Below, piece by piece: positions 24,451 through 32,554 of a stretch of DNA of 64,000 bases. The notes beneath the pieces were generated by a model that was given only the letters and a program-made list of their open reading frames with translations, was not told the DNA's origin and ran no database searches. This DNA is from an uncultured Eubacteriales bacterium (GTDB lineage: Bacteria > Bacillota > Clostridia > Oscillospirales > UBA644), in assembly GCA_900547165.1 (NCBI GenBank), contig URFZ01000001.1:113974-177973 (forward strand), in the 5' to 3' direction. A program made the translations under genes and the position numbers. Every line of letters starts with the position of its first letter. The first letter of the stretch is position 1.

Positions 24451-24963
24451 ATGTATTCGGAAAAAAAGGAAAATACAAAGAACAGAACAAAGCCGTTTCT
24501 GCTGCTTATTGCGGCGTTTGTCGCCGTAATACTTGCGACGGCGGTGCTGGCAAAACTCGGCGTGCCGCAATCGGCGGTTCAAACGGTCAGGCTGCTGCTT
24601 GTTCCCGCCGCTGCGGCAGGAATATTCCTGCTGATAAAGAAGTATATGTATTCGTATACTTTTGTTATGGACGGCGCACTTCTCTGTGTCTACAAAAGCA
24701 TAGGCAACAGAGAATACGCGCTTTGCAGAATCAAAAACATAGAGATGCGAAACCTCGTCCGAGGCAAAGAAGCGGTTGAAAAGTTGCTTGCCGACAACGA
24801 AAAAGCAATGAAAAACGATTGCCGCGTGGGCGAGGACAGAGCAAAGGACGCGGCTCTGCTTTACAAAGATTTCAACGCAAACAGAGACGTTGTGCTTTTG
24901 TTTGAACCGAGCGACGAATTGTTTACAATTATTTCGGAATCCATGCTTGACAAAGCGGAATAA
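24451..24963 (+). CDS. Small two-TM membrane protein, paralog-like to the 15796 gene
   Basis: The 170-residue protein has two hydrophobic helices at about 15-36 and 42-62, then a cytoplasmic region with SYTFVMDGALLCVYKS and the ending DVVLLFEPSDELFTIISESML. The length, topology and final segment match the protein at 15796-16323. It begins 3 nt after rnj, so it is cotranscribed with it. The infC promoter lies within its 3' end. Function unknown; an RNase J membrane partner cannot be claimed from position alone. Confidence 0.78.
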   Translation: MYSEKKENTKNRTKPFLLLIAAFVAVILATAVLAKLGVPQSAVQTVRLLLVPAAAAGIFLLIKKYMYSYTFVMDGALLCVYKSIGNREYALCRIKNIEMRNLVRGKEAVEKLLADNEKAMKNDCRVGEDRAKDAALLYKDFNANRDVVLLFEPSDELFTIISESMLDKAE

Positions 24964-24975
24964 TTGTGGTATACT
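24947..24975 (+). promoter_or_regulatory. Sigma-A promoter of infC-rpmI-rplT
   Basis: TTGACA (24947-24952), a 17-nt spacer and TATACT (24970-24975). The -35 box is inside the coding end of the preceding gene. Confidence 0.8.
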
Positions 24976-24984
24976 TACCAAGTA

Positions 24985-25120
24985 CAATGAAGAAGAACCG
25001 TAAAGTTCTCACCACTGCGGTATCGCCGCAAGGTCAATAGCGAATGATTTTTCAGTCATTTTCGATTTGATTTCACGGCTGTGGACTTTTTACGGTTCAC
25101 AGCCTTAGTTTTTTATTTAT
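24985..25120 (+). promoter_or_regulatory. L20-type attenuator leader
   Basis: GAACCGTAAA (24995-25004) is exactly complementary to TTTACGGTTC (25089-25098), which overlaps the loop and 3' arm of the terminator at 25077-25116. The two structures are mutually exclusive, as in the L20 leader that senses ribosomal protein L20 upstream of infC-rpmI-rplT in Bacillota. The genes downstream are exactly those three. Assignment rests on gene context plus this pairing. Confidence 0.82.
25077..25116 (+). terminator. Intrinsic terminator of the L20 leader
   Basis: A GGCTGTG / CACAGCC stem (25077-25083 with 25098-25104), then TTAGTTTTTT. It lies ahead of infC and would act as an attenuator rather than a gene end. 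Confidence 0.8.
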
Positions 25121-25136
25121 CGGAGGTGTATCGGCC

Positions 25137-25658
25137 ATAGGCAAGAAAAACGCACAGCAACTCAACGAGGAGATCAGAGACCCCGAGGTAAGGGTCATCA
25201 GCGACAAAGGCGAACAGCTCGGAATCATGTCTTCGAAAGAAGCGCAGAGAATTGCGGATTCCAAAGGGCTTGACCTTGTTAAGATATCCCCGACCGCTGT
25301 ACCGCCCGTCTGCAAGATAATGGACTACAACAAGTTCATGTATGAAAAGGCGAAGAAAGAAAAAGAAGCAAAGAAAAATCAAAAAGTAACGCTTCTGAAA
25401 GAAGTTCAACTCAGCCTTAACATCGAGGATCACGACCTGAACACGAAAATGAACCATGCCAAGAGATTTCTCGGCGACGGCAACAAAGTCAAAGTTGCGC
25501 TGAAACTCAGAAGCAGAGAGATTCAGAGACCGGAACTCGGACTCGTTCTTATGGAGAAGTTCGCAAACGGAGTGTCGGAACTCGGCGTCATCGAAAAGCC
25601 CGCAAAACTCGAAGGCAGAACGATGATCATGATTCTTGCGGCAAAGCCGACGAAATAA
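25137..25658 (+). CDS. infC: Translation initiation factor IF-3, with ATA start codon
   Basis: The first in-frame ATG (25227) would delete the conserved N-terminus. Reading from ATA 25137 gives GKKNAQQLNEEIRDPEVRVI, the usual IF-3 beginning, and a 173-residue protein. GGAGG (25122-25126) lies 10 nt before ATA, and no ATG, GTG, TTG or CTG is in frame between. Non-AUG starts in infC are known from E. coli (AUU), where IF-3 represses its own mRNA by rejecting such starts. The rest shows the IF-3 linker (EKAKKEKEAKKNQKVTLLKE) and C-terminal domain. It is first in the infC-rpmI-rplT operon. Confidence 0.93.
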   Translation: MGKKNAQQLNEEIRDPEVRVISDKGEQLGIMSSKEAQRIADSKGLDLVKISPTAVPPVCKIMDYNKFMYEKAKKEKEAKKNQKVTLLKEVQLSLNIEDHDLNTKMNHAKRFLGDGNKVKVALKLRSREIQRPELGLVLMEKFANGVSELGVIEKPAKLEGRTMIMILAAKPTK

Positions 25659-25730
25659 GCCGCTGACCGTTCAATCAGTAAAAAATGAGGAAACTCACTT
25701 TTATATCATCAAAACAAAGGAGAATGTGAC

Positions 25731-25928
25731 ATGCCCAAACAGAAGACTCGCAGAGCAACCGCGAAGAGATTCAAGGTTACAAAGAGCGGTAAGATCAAAA
25801 TGAACCACGCGTTCAGAAGACATATTCTTACGAAGAAAACTACCAAATACAAGAGGGGTCTGCGCAAGGCTTGCTATCTGAGCGCCGCCGACGCACCCGT
25901 TGTTAAGAAACTTATTCCTTATAAATAA
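25731..25928 (+). CDS. rpmI: 50S ribosomal protein L35
   Basis: The 65-residue basic protein starts PKQKTRRATAKRFKVTKSGK and contains the L35 hallmark HILTKKTTKYKRGLRKA. AAAGGAG precedes the ATG. A small GAAA-loop hairpin (TGAG/CTCA) lies in the short gap after infC. Second gene of the L20-regulated operon. Confidence 0.97.
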   Translation: MPKQKTRRATAKRFKVTKSGKIKMNHAFRRHILTKKTTKYKRGLRKACYLSAADAPVVKKLIPYK

Positions 25929-25947
25929 TTACGGAGGGTGTTGAAAG

Positions 25948-26301
25948 ATGGCAAGAGTTAAAGGTGCGGTTACTACCCGCAAGAGACATAAGAAAGTTCT
26001 TAAACTTGCTAAAGGATATTTCGGCGGCAAGTCCAAGCTTTACAGAACTGCCAACGAAGCGGTAATGAAGTCCCTTCAGTACGCTTACGTCGGAAGAAAA
26101 CTTAAAAAGAGAGATTTCCGTTCTCTTTGGATCACCCGCATTTCCGCGGAGTGCAAAGCAAACGGCATCAATTACAGCAGATTCGTAAACGGTCTTAAAA
26201 AAGCAGACATCATGCTTAACAGAAAAGTTCTTGCAGAACTCGCCGTTTCCGACAAGGCTGCATTTGCCGCTCTCGTTGAAAAAGCGAAAGCTGCTCTGTA
26301 A
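25948..26301 (+). CDS. rplT: 50S ribosomal protein L20
   Basis: The 117-residue protein begins ARVKGAVTTRKRHKKVLKLA with the typical L20 block AKGYFGGKSKLYRTANEAVM and the C-terminal SRFVNGLKKADIMLNRKVLA. L20 is an early assembly protein that binds 23S rRNA and, in Bacillota, the leader of this operon. Followed by a terminator at 26308-26352. Confidence 0.97.
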   Translation: MARVKGAVTTRKRHKKVLKLAKGYFGGKSKLYRTANEAVMKSLQYAYVGRKLKKRDFRSLWITRISAECKANGINYSRFVNGLKKADIMLNRKVLAELAVSDKAAFAALVEKAKAAL

Positions 26302-26307
26302 AAAAGA

Positions 26308-26352
26308 AAAAAAATCATCGGCGTATCGGATAAACGGTACGTCGATTTTTTT
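26308..26352 (+). terminator. Terminator after rplT
   Basis: A hairpin with loop GATAAA: an inner 9-bp stem with two G-U pairs (GGCGTATCG with CGGTACGTC), a 3-nt bulge, then a run of A paired with T. It ends in TTTTTTT. It lies just before the TtcA-like gene. Confidence 0.7.
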
Positions 26353-26364
26353 AGGTAGTTTGAG

Positions 26365-27078
26365 ATGAACGATATATTAAGCCCGCTCCGCAGAGCGGTC
26401 AAAGATTACGATATGATAAAGGACGGGGACAGGGTCTGCGTCGGCGTTTCGGGAGGTAAAGACTCCGTTCTGCTTCTCGTTGCGCTCTCCCGCCTGTCAA
26501 AATTCTATCCGAAAAAATTCGAAGTGTTCGGATATACCGTTGACGCGGGCAAAGAGCCTACGGACTTTTCTTCCGTTTCCGAACTGTGCAAAAGAGAAAA
26601 CATAGAATACCATATCGAAAAAACCGATATTTTCGAGATAGTGTTCGACCGAAAAAAAGACGAAAATCCGTGTTCGCTGTGCTCGACTATGAGGCGCGGA
26701 GCATTGTGCAACGGCGCAAGAAAACTCGGAGCAACGGTTCTTGCGCTCGGACATCACAACGACGATGTGCTTGAAACGTTTATGCTCAACCTGATAAACG
26801 GCGGTCGGCTCGGGTGCTTTCAACCGGTCACGGATTACGACGGCGGAGCGCTTCGGGTTATAAGACCTTTTATATATGTAAGCGAACAAAAAATACGCTC
26901 CTGCGTAAAAAGAAACGGACTGCCTGTCGTCAAAAGTATATGCCCCGTTGACGGTCACACGCAGCGGCAGAAGATGAGAAATCTCATTTCTTCGATTGAA
27001 AAAGAGCACAAAGGCGCAAAGAAAAGAATGTTCGGCGCGCTCTGCCGCAGCGGACTTGACGGCTGGAAAGAATTTTAA
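26365..27078 (+). CDS. TtcA-like PP-loop tRNA thiolation protein
   Basis: The 237-residue N-type ATP pyrophosphatase has the P-loop SGGKDS at 29-34, the C103xxC106 pair (NPCSLCSTMRRGAL) and ALGHHNDDVLETFMLNLINGG. A third cysteine, C193 (SICPVDGHTQRQ), stands where E. coli TtcA has its second CxxC. Three cysteines (122, 125, 222 in E. coli) bind the TtcA [4Fe-4S] cluster, so the cluster is likely retained although the second CxxC has lost one Cys. TtcA makes 2-thiocytidine at tRNA position 32; other PP-loop roles remain possible. AGGTAG-type ribosome site upstream. Confidence 0.85.
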   Translation: MNDILSPLRRAVKDYDMIKDGDRVCVGVSGGKDSVLLLVALSRLSKFYPKKFEVFGYTVDAGKEPTDFSSVSELCKRENIEYHIEKTDIFEIVFDRKKDENPCSLCSTMRRGALCNGARKLGATVLALGHHNDDVLETFMLNLINGGRLGCFQPVTDYDGGALRVIRPFIYVSEQKIRSCVKRNGLPVVKSICPVDGHTQRQKMRNLISSIEKEHKGAKKRMFGALCRSGLDGWKEF

Positions 27079-27119
27079 AATTTTCCGATTTATAGTACGA
27101 TTACAAACCCCCAAAATTA

Positions 27120-27146
27120 CCCGACGCATTTTTGCGTCGGGTTTTT
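27120..27146. terminator. Bidirectional terminator between convergent genes
   Basis: CCCGACGCA (27120-27128) pairs with TGCGTCGGG (27133-27141), followed by TTTTT on the plus strand. It is shared by the TtcA-like gene and the lipid kinase gene. Confidence 0.8.
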
Positions 27147-27149
27147 CCG

Positions 27150-28043
27150 TTATTTTCTGAGTTTGCAGGCAAGGTGAAGATTTTCGATTTCGGTATGTGT
27201 TCCGCCGTCGGCAAACTCGCCGTCCAGAGACCACGATATGGGGGTGTCGGACTCTATCGTAACTTTTGAGCCGCGAACGAAGTCTATCATATCGCAGCCC
27301 TCAAGTTTTGAAGAGGTTATCGCCGTAACTATCTTGTTGAACTCAGCAAGGTTTGCGGGATTGCGGACAAACGTCACTTCAAACTCTCCGTCCGAGAGGT
27401 CAACCACACCGTCTTTGAGTTTGACAACGCCGCCTACCGCGGTCGAATTTGAAATTGCACCGAAGATGTAATCATCTTCAAACTCTTTATCGTCAACGGT
27501 CGCCTTAATATGATACTTTGTTATATTCGAAAGGTCTTTGACCGCCTCAAAAACGTATGTCAGATGCCCGAACACATTTTTTACCGCCTGCGAAGCGGAA
27601 TAAGAAGAAGCTGTGAAAATGCCGAATGACGCGATATAGGAAAAGTATCTGTCATTGAATTTTCCTACATCTATAAGCGTAGGTTCGTTTTTCAGAATGC
27701 TTTTGACGGCGGCAACGGGTTTGAGCGGAATTTTCAGGCTGTTGGCAAAGTCGTTTGTACTGCCTGCCGGAATATATCCCAATTCCACTTTGTCATTTCC
27801 GCTTTTCAGAACACCCGAAAGCGTTTCGTTGAAAGTACCATCTCCGCCCGCACAGACGATAAGGTCACATTCGTCGTTTTTTGCGGCTTTATATGCAAAA
27901 TCCGTAGCGTCGCCCCTGCCCGTGGTGGTCTTTACGACTATCTGACAGCCCGCGTCGCTCATCTCTGTCACTATATTGAAAAAATTCGGTTTGATTTGTT
28001 TTTTTCCTGCAACGGGATTGACTATCAACAGAACCCTTTTCAT
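27150..28043 (-). CDS. Diacylglycerol kinase-like lipid kinase (DagK/YegS family)
   Basis: The 297-residue protein has NPVAGKKQIK near the N-terminus, the nucleotide-binding motif CAGGDGTFNETLSGV (about 80-94) and the family's GYIPAGSTNDFANSL. It would phosphorylate diacylglycerol or a related lipid on the cytoplasmic membrane face. It overlaps the GT4 gene by 4 nt, so both are coupled in one transcript. Confidence 0.92.
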   Translation of the reverse strand: MKRVLLIVNPVAGKKQIKPNFFNIVTEMSDAGCQIVVKTTTGRGDATDFAYKAAKNDECDLIVCAGGDGTFNETLSGVLKSGNDKVELGYIPAGSTNDFANSLKIPLKPVAAVKSILKNEPTLIDVGKFNDRYFSYIASFGIFTASSYSASQAVKNVFGHLTYVFEAVKDLSNITKYHIKATVDDKEFEDDYIFGAISNSTAVGGVVKLKDGVVDLSDGEFEVTFVRNPANLAEFNKIVTAITSSKLEGCDMIDFVRGSKVTIESDTPISWSLDGEFADGGTHTEIENLHLACKLRK

Positions 28044-29404
28044 TTTTCGGTTTTATCCTTTCTCTTTTTCTTCCTTTGATCTTCAAGTTCTTTTTCTATC
28101 AGGAACTCCAACTCGTGTTTTCCCTTTTCCGTGTCGCGAACGGGACGTTTCAGAGCGTTTCTCATAAAAGAATCTATGTTGCTGACAAGTTTCAGAAATT
28201 CGTCGCCGCGCACACCGTTTCGCGGCAGTTTGCCGCATTTTTTCAAGTCTATAATGCTTTTATATCTGTCAACGGCAACGCCGACGGCGTCTTCCCATGA
28301 AATATACAACTGTTCCATGGCATTGTCACCGAGTTTCCGCATTGCCGGACGGTCGTGCATTATTCCGAGAAGAGCGGCACAGAGCGCGTCCGAATTTTCA
28401 TCTATCAGCACTGCGTTTTGTCCGTCAAGAGTGTCCTCTGCGGCACAACTGCCTTTTATCAGAACGCTTGCAAGACCGCACGCAGCGGCTTCACGCACAA
28501 CTATGCCGTTCGTGTCGTATGTTGACGGGAACAAAAACATATCCGCAAGGGAATAATATGTGCGGAGCACTTCCCTGTCATACACGGCGCCCGCGAATAT
28601 ACATTTGTCGTCTATCCCCGTATCTTTTATATACGCAAGTATCTCGTCAACATCACCGCGTCCGCCGACAAGCAGAAAGCGAAAATCTTCGCCTCTCGCT
28701 TTCAGTTTTGCAACGGCGTCAAGCGATATTTTAAGCCCCTTATACCACATCATACGCCCGACATACAAAAATAACGGAACATTGTCGGGAATATTGAGAC
28801 TTGTCCGAAGCTTGGCGACTGCTGTTTCGTCGGCTCTGCCTTTTGAAATATCGACGCCGTTATTCATAACACGCGCTTCGCCACGATAGCCGAGCGTCCG
28901 CATATTTTCTATCGCGCCGTTGCTCACCGCCCAAACCTCGTCGCAGGCTTCCAGATTGTTCAGGAAAAGTTTTGTCGAGAGTTCACGCAATTTTTCGGAG
29001 GAGAAAACGCGCTCTATGTCTATATCAAACTTCGTATGATAAGTAAAAACTATCGGCACATCTTTCTTTTCCCTTACAAGGCGGGCAAGAAACGACGAAA
29101 CGGCGGGGCAATGCGTATGTATAATGTCGATATCGTGTTCGGCGATATGCGCGGCGGTCGGAGATGCGATGGGATTTCCCAAACGGTAACCGGCTATTTT
29201 GGTCGTGTTGAAACTCGTGTATTGAAGCACGGGATATGGATAGCCCGACACATCGCGTTTCGGATATTTGGGCGTCGCAACTATCGGATGACCGTATTTT
29301 TCGTTGATAATGTTCGCATAATTCAAAACGGTGTTCGCCACCCCGTCTATAACGGGGGGAAAAGAATCGTTGAGCAGACAAACCCCGAGGTCGTTTTTGT
29401 TCAT
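28040..29404 (-). CDS. GT4 family glycosyltransferase, possibly glycolipid-forming
   Basis: The 454-residue GT-B enzyme has NDSFPPVIDGVANTVLNY near the N-terminus. In the C-terminal half, LYVGRMMWYKGLKISLDAV and a modified EX7E motif (FLFPSTYDTNGIVVREAAA, with Thr-Asn where an acidic pair is usual) mark the donor site. The start resembles clostridial diacylglycerol 3-glucosyltransferases. A basic C-terminal tail, ELEDQRKKKRKDKTEK, could bind membranes. The neighbours, a lipid kinase and a short-chain dehydrogenase, support a role in membrane glycolipid synthesis, but the acceptor is unproven. Confidence 0.88.
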   Translation of the reverse strand: MNKNDLGVCLLNDSFPPVIDGVANTVLNYANIINEKYGHPIVATPKYPKRDVSGYPYPVLQYTSFNTTKIAGYRLGNPIASPTAAHIAEHDIDIIHTHCPAVSSFLARLVREKKDVPIVFTYHTKFDIDIERVFSSEKLRELSTKLFLNNLEACDEVWAVSNGAIENMRTLGYRGEARVMNNGVDISKGRADETAVAKLRTSLNIPDNVPLFLYVGRMMWYKGLKISLDAVAKLKARGEDFRFLLVGGRGDVDEILAYIKDTGIDDKCIFAGAVYDREVLRTYYSLADMFLFPSTYDTNGIVVREAAACGLASVLIKGSCAAEDTLDGQNAVLIDENSDALCAALLGIMHDRPAMRKLGDNAMEQLYISWEDAVGVAVDRYKSIIDLKKCGKLPRNGVRGDEFLKLVSNIDSFMRNALKRPVRDTEKGKHELEFLIEKELEDQRKKKRKDKTEK

Positions 29405-29417
29405 AAGGCTTTACCTT

Positions 29418-30188
29418 TTACAGATGTTTTTGTTGGCGCATCCATACGCGCATAACAAGTTTGTGCGGAAGAATTTTAACTCCGAATATCTGCAATTTGA
29501 CTTTGAATGTATGGAGCGACGTATCTTTTTTCTTCTTTTTCATATCTTTCAACGCCTGCGCCACTATTTCTTCGGCGGTGAACATGACCGAATAATACGT
29601 CACGGCTTTGTTATCCTGCGTTGCGGCGCGGTCGAAGAACTCCGTCTTTGTCCAGAAAGGGCATACCGCAAGACATTTTATCTTTCTGTCACTCAATTCA
29701 ACGTTCAGCGCACGGGAATAGTTCAGAACAAACGCTTTCGTCGCACCGTAAACATTAATGTACGGAATAGGCTGAAATGCGGCGACGGAGCAGAGTTGAT
29801 ATATCTGCCCTCCCTCGCGCATATACGGAAGCGTTGCGCGGGTCATCAGCACGACCGCACGGCAGTTCAGGTCTATCATATTCGCCTCATCTTCTGGCGA
29901 TACGTCGGTATATTTTCCGAATTTGCCGAAACCGCTCGCATTGACAAGCACGGCAACATCGGGTTTATATTCTTCAAGCAGAGCCTTGTATTTTTCAAAG
30001 GAATCGGGAGATGTCAAATCCATCGAAACGGGTCTGACACGGCATTTCAACTCCTTTGAAAGACTTGCAAGACGGTCTTCCCTGCGGGCAACGACCCACA
30101 TTTCGTCAAAATCGTTTTCTTTGTCAAGCTGTCTGCAAAATTCCCGTCCTATACCGGAACTTGCGCCCGTCACAACCGCAATACGCAT
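29418..30188 (-). CDS. Short-chain dehydrogenase/reductase
   Basis: The 256-residue classical SDR has TGASSGIG at 7-14, NASGFGKFG (NAG-like motif) at about 86, and the catalytic YGATK (Tyr-x3-Lys) at about 149-153. The C-terminal MRVWMRQQKHL is basic. Related SDRs act on lipid or sugar substrates; the actual substrate is unknown. It is the first gene of the three-gene unit driven from 30232-30260. Confidence 0.9.
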   Translation of the reverse strand: MRIAVVTGASSGIGREFCRQLDKENDFDEMWVVARREDRLASLSKELKCRVRPVSMDLTSPDSFEKYKALLEEYKPDVAVLVNASGFGKFGKYTDVSPEDEANMIDLNCRAVVLMTRATLPYMREGGQIYQLCSVAAFQPIPYINVYGATKAFVLNYSRALNVELSDRKIKCLAVCPFWTKTEFFDRAATQDNKAVTYYSVMFTAEEIVAQALKDMKKKKKDTSLHTFKVKLQIFGVKILPHKLVMRVWMRQQKHL

Positions 30189-30231
30189 AAAATCACGCTC
30201 CGAACCTGTATTTACATATATTGTAACTTAT

Positions 30232-30260
30232 ATTATACAATCAAATATCTTAATTGTCAA
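30232..30260 (-). promoter_or_regulatory. Perfect consensus sigma-A promoter of the SDR-GT4-lipid kinase unit
   Basis: Minus-strand TTGACA (30255-30260), a 17-nt spacer and TATAAT (30232-30237), about 44 nt before the SDR start. Confidence 0.85.
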
Positions 30261-30440
30261 GTATAAAACCCGCCCATTTGCCCGATAATCATTTTGAACG
30301 GGCTAAAGGCGAAAACAATTTTTTTCGCCGCCCGATGATAATTGAGTCTGCGTGACATACTGAAATCGCAGACACAAAAATGTTTCACAAAAACAGGAAA
30401 ACATTCTCAAAAAAATCATCACGGAAAAAGGCGTTTTCTC
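30261..30440. other. Intergenic stretch with three consecutive inverted repeats
   Basis: Between two divergent promoters. Repeat 1: GGCGAAAA with TTTTCGCC (30308-30329), extended by CGGGC/GCCCG across a 4-nt bulge and by ATCAT/ATGAT. Repeat 2: GTCTGCG with CGCAGAC (30346-30373). Repeat 3: AATGTTT with AAACATT (30379-30405). No ORF. Candidate regulator sites or a small RNA gene. Confidence 0.5.
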
Positions 30441-30468
30441 TTGACTTTTTCGGCGGTTATGGTATAAT
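30441..30468 (+). promoter_or_regulatory. Sigma-A promoter of the oad operon
   Basis: TTGACT (30441-30446), a 16-nt spacer and TATAAT (30463-30468). The leader to oadG is about 110 nt. Confidence 0.78.
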
Positions 30469-30584
30469 ATGTATGATAACATAGGAAGTATGGGGTTTTA
30501 TAAGCAACCGAACTTTCGAACAGTCAAAAAAGACGCTGTTATCAATGAGGAAATACAATAATTTTATCATAAACGGAGGTAAAT

Positions 30585-30947
30585 ATGGAAGCATTGACAA
30601 CGGCTCTTGCCGGTGTGCCCGAATGGCTGCAAAACTTTGCAAACGAGATATTCGGATATCAGGCACCGCAAGAGGGCGAAGCCTCGATAGGCATGGTCAT
30701 TCTGCTCGGCGTCGGAATAGTCTTTCTCGGACTTATCTGTCTTGTCATCGTCTGCTCGATATTCGGGCTGATAGGAAAAGCGACAAACCGATCAAAGAAA
30801 AAGAAAGAAGAAATTGTTCCCGCTGCCGCAAAAGAGGAAGAGATTCCCGACAGACAGGAATTTGTTGCGGCTGTGTCCGCGGCGATAGCGGAAGAACTCG
30901 GAACGGATGTTTCGGCAATAAGAATTTTATCCATAAAGAGAATGTGA
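30585..30947 (+). CDS. oadG: Sodium-pump decarboxylase gamma subunit (OadG-like)
   Basis: The 120-residue protein has one transmembrane helix (about 36-60, MVILLGVGIVFLGLICLVIV) and a charged cytoplasmic part (KATNRSKKKKEE). It ends in a helix-rich segment, VAAVSAAIAEELGTDVSAI, seen in clostridial OadG/MmdD proteins. The subunit anchors and assembles the decarboxylase. GGAGG precedes the ATG. First gene of the four-gene pump operon. Confidence 0.85.
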   Translation: MEALTTALAGVPEWLQNFANEIFGYQAPQEGEASIGMVILLGVGIVFLGLICLVIVCSIFGLIGKATNRSKKKKEEIVPAAAKEEEIPDRQEFVAAVSAAIAEELGTDVSAIRILSIKRM

Positions 30948-30957
30948 GGAACGAAAG

Positions 30958-31335
30958 ATGAAAAAGTACAATGTAAACGTAAACGGAAAAACCTATCAGA
31001 TAGAAATTGAAGAAGTTCAGAACTTCGACCCGAAACAGTCTCCCGCAGCGCCTGCTGCCGCAGTTCCCGCAAAGGAACAGCCCGCAGCACCCGCCACAGT
31101 TCCCGTTGCGGCTCCCGCAGGCGGAGAGACCATCTCCTGCCCGATGCCCGGAACAATACTTGACGTAAGATGCTCCGAGGGCGCTTCCGTTAAAAAAGGC
31201 GATATTCTCTTTATCCTTGAAGCGATGAAGATGGAAAACGAGATAATGTCTCCCTGCGACGGCACGGTTCACGGCGTAAGCGTTTCCAAGGGTGCTTCCG
31301 TTGATACGGGCGCCGTTCTCTGCACGATCGCGTAA
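30958..31335 (+). CDS. Biotin carboxyl carrier subunit
   Basis: The 125-residue protein begins MKKYNVNVNGKTYQIEIEE, has an Ala/Pro hinge (about 24-55), and ends in a biotinyl domain with the biotinylated lysine in EAMKMENE. Here the carrier is separate instead of fused to the alpha subunit as in Klebsiella OadA. It passes CO2 from the carboxyltransferase to the membrane subunit. Confidence 0.93.
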   Translation: MKKYNVNVNGKTYQIEIEEVQNFDPKQSPAAPAAAVPAKEQPAAPATVPVAAPAGGETISCPMPGTILDVRCSEGASVKKGDILFILEAMKMENEIMSPCDGTVHGVSVSKGASVDTGAVLCTIA

Positions 31336-31350
31336 TTCGGAGGTCGTAAA

Positions 31351-32535
31351 ATGGAATACATTATAAAATTCTTGCAGCAAACGGGATTTTATCTGTTTGC
31401 GGACGGCAACTGGATGAAACTTGTCATGATAGGCATTTCATGCATATTGCTGTATCTCGGCATCGTTAAAAAATTCGAGCCGCTGCTTCTTGTTCCAATC
31501 GCTTTCGGTATGCTTTTGACAAACCTGCCCGGCGCGGATATGTTCCACGAAGAACTGTTTGCGGGCGGTCACGTCCATTGGGATATGTTTGCGGGTTCGC
31601 AGGAAGGACTGACGGCGGGACTGCTCGATTATCTGTATCTCGGCGTTAAACTCGGCATTTATCCCTGCCTTATATTCCTCGGAGTCGGCGCAATGACAGA
31701 CTTCGGTCCGCTTATTGCAAACCCAAAGAGTTTGCTTCTCGGCGCGGCGGCACAGGGCGGCATATTCGCAACTTATGCGGCGGCACGCGGCTTCCTCGGC
31801 TTCTCCATGGCGGAAGCGGCTTCCATAGGCATCATCGGCGGTGCGGACGGTCCCACGGCAATATTCGTAACATCAAAACTTGCGCCTCACCTGCTCGGTC
31901 CCATAGCGGTCGCGGCATATTCTTACATGGCTCTCGTTCCCGTTATTCAGCCTCCCATCATGAAGTTGCTGACAACGAAAAAAGAACGCAAGATAGTGAT
32001 GAAGACTTTGCGTCCCGTATCCAGGAGAGAAAAGATTATTTTCCCGATAATCGTAACTATATTTGTTTCCCTGCTCGTTCCGAGCGCGGCGCCTCTTATA
32101 GCGTGCCTTATGCTCGGTAACCTGTTCAAGGAATGCGGAGTTACGGAAAGACTTTCCAAGACGGTTCAGAACGAGTTGATGAACATTGTCACGATATTCC
32201 TCGGCGTTACTGTCGGAGCGACCGCGACGGCGGAAACATTCCTCCAAGCAAGAACGCTGAAAATCATCGTACTCGGAGTTATCGCATTCAGCGTTGCAAC
32301 GGCGTGTGGCGTACTTCTTGCAAAAGTGATGAACCTGTTCCTGAAAAACAAGATAAATCCCCTTATCGGTTCGGCGGGCGTTTCCGCAGTTCCGATGGCG
32401 GCAAGAGTTTCGCAGGTCGTAGGTCAGAAAGAGAACCCGTCGAACTTCTTGCTCATGCACGCTATGGGTCCGAATGTCGCGGGAGTTATCGGCTCCGCAA
32501 TCGCGGCAGGCGTTCTTATAGCCATCTGCGGCTGA
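31351..32535 (+). CDS. oadB: Oxaloacetate decarboxylase beta subunit (sodium-translocating)
   Basis: The 394-residue polytopic membrane protein has the family hallmark IGIIGGADGPTAIF at about 160-173, containing the Asp needed for sodium translocation and carboxybiotin decarboxylation. The region NPLIGSAGVSAVPMAARV near the C-terminus is also conserved. It decarboxylates carboxybiotin and pumps sodium out of the cell. Confidence 0.94.
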   Translation: MEYIIKFLQQTGFYLFADGNWMKLVMIGISCILLYLGIVKKFEPLLLVPIAFGMLLTNLPGADMFHEELFAGGHVHWDMFAGSQEGLTAGLLDYLYLGVKLGIYPCLIFLGVGAMTDFGPLIANPKSLLLGAAAQGGIFATYAAARGFLGFSMAEAASIGIIGGADGPTAIFVTSKLAPHLLGPIAVAAYSYMALVPVIQPPIMKLLTTKKERKIVMKTLRPVSRREKIIFPIIVTIFVSLLVPSAAPLIACLMLGNLFKECGVTERLSKTVQNELMNIVTIFLGVTVGATATAETFLQARTLKIIVLGVIAFSVATACGVLLAKVMNLFLKNKINPLIGSAGVSAVPMAARVSQVVGQKENPSNFLLMHAMGPNVAGVIGSAIAAGVLIAICG

Positions 32536-32554
32536 TACTGCGGGAGGTAACGAT

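Noticed and set aside
25659..25730. Small GAAA-loop hairpin between infC and rpmI
   Set aside because: Only a 4-bp core stem, too weak to call a terminator or regulatory element.
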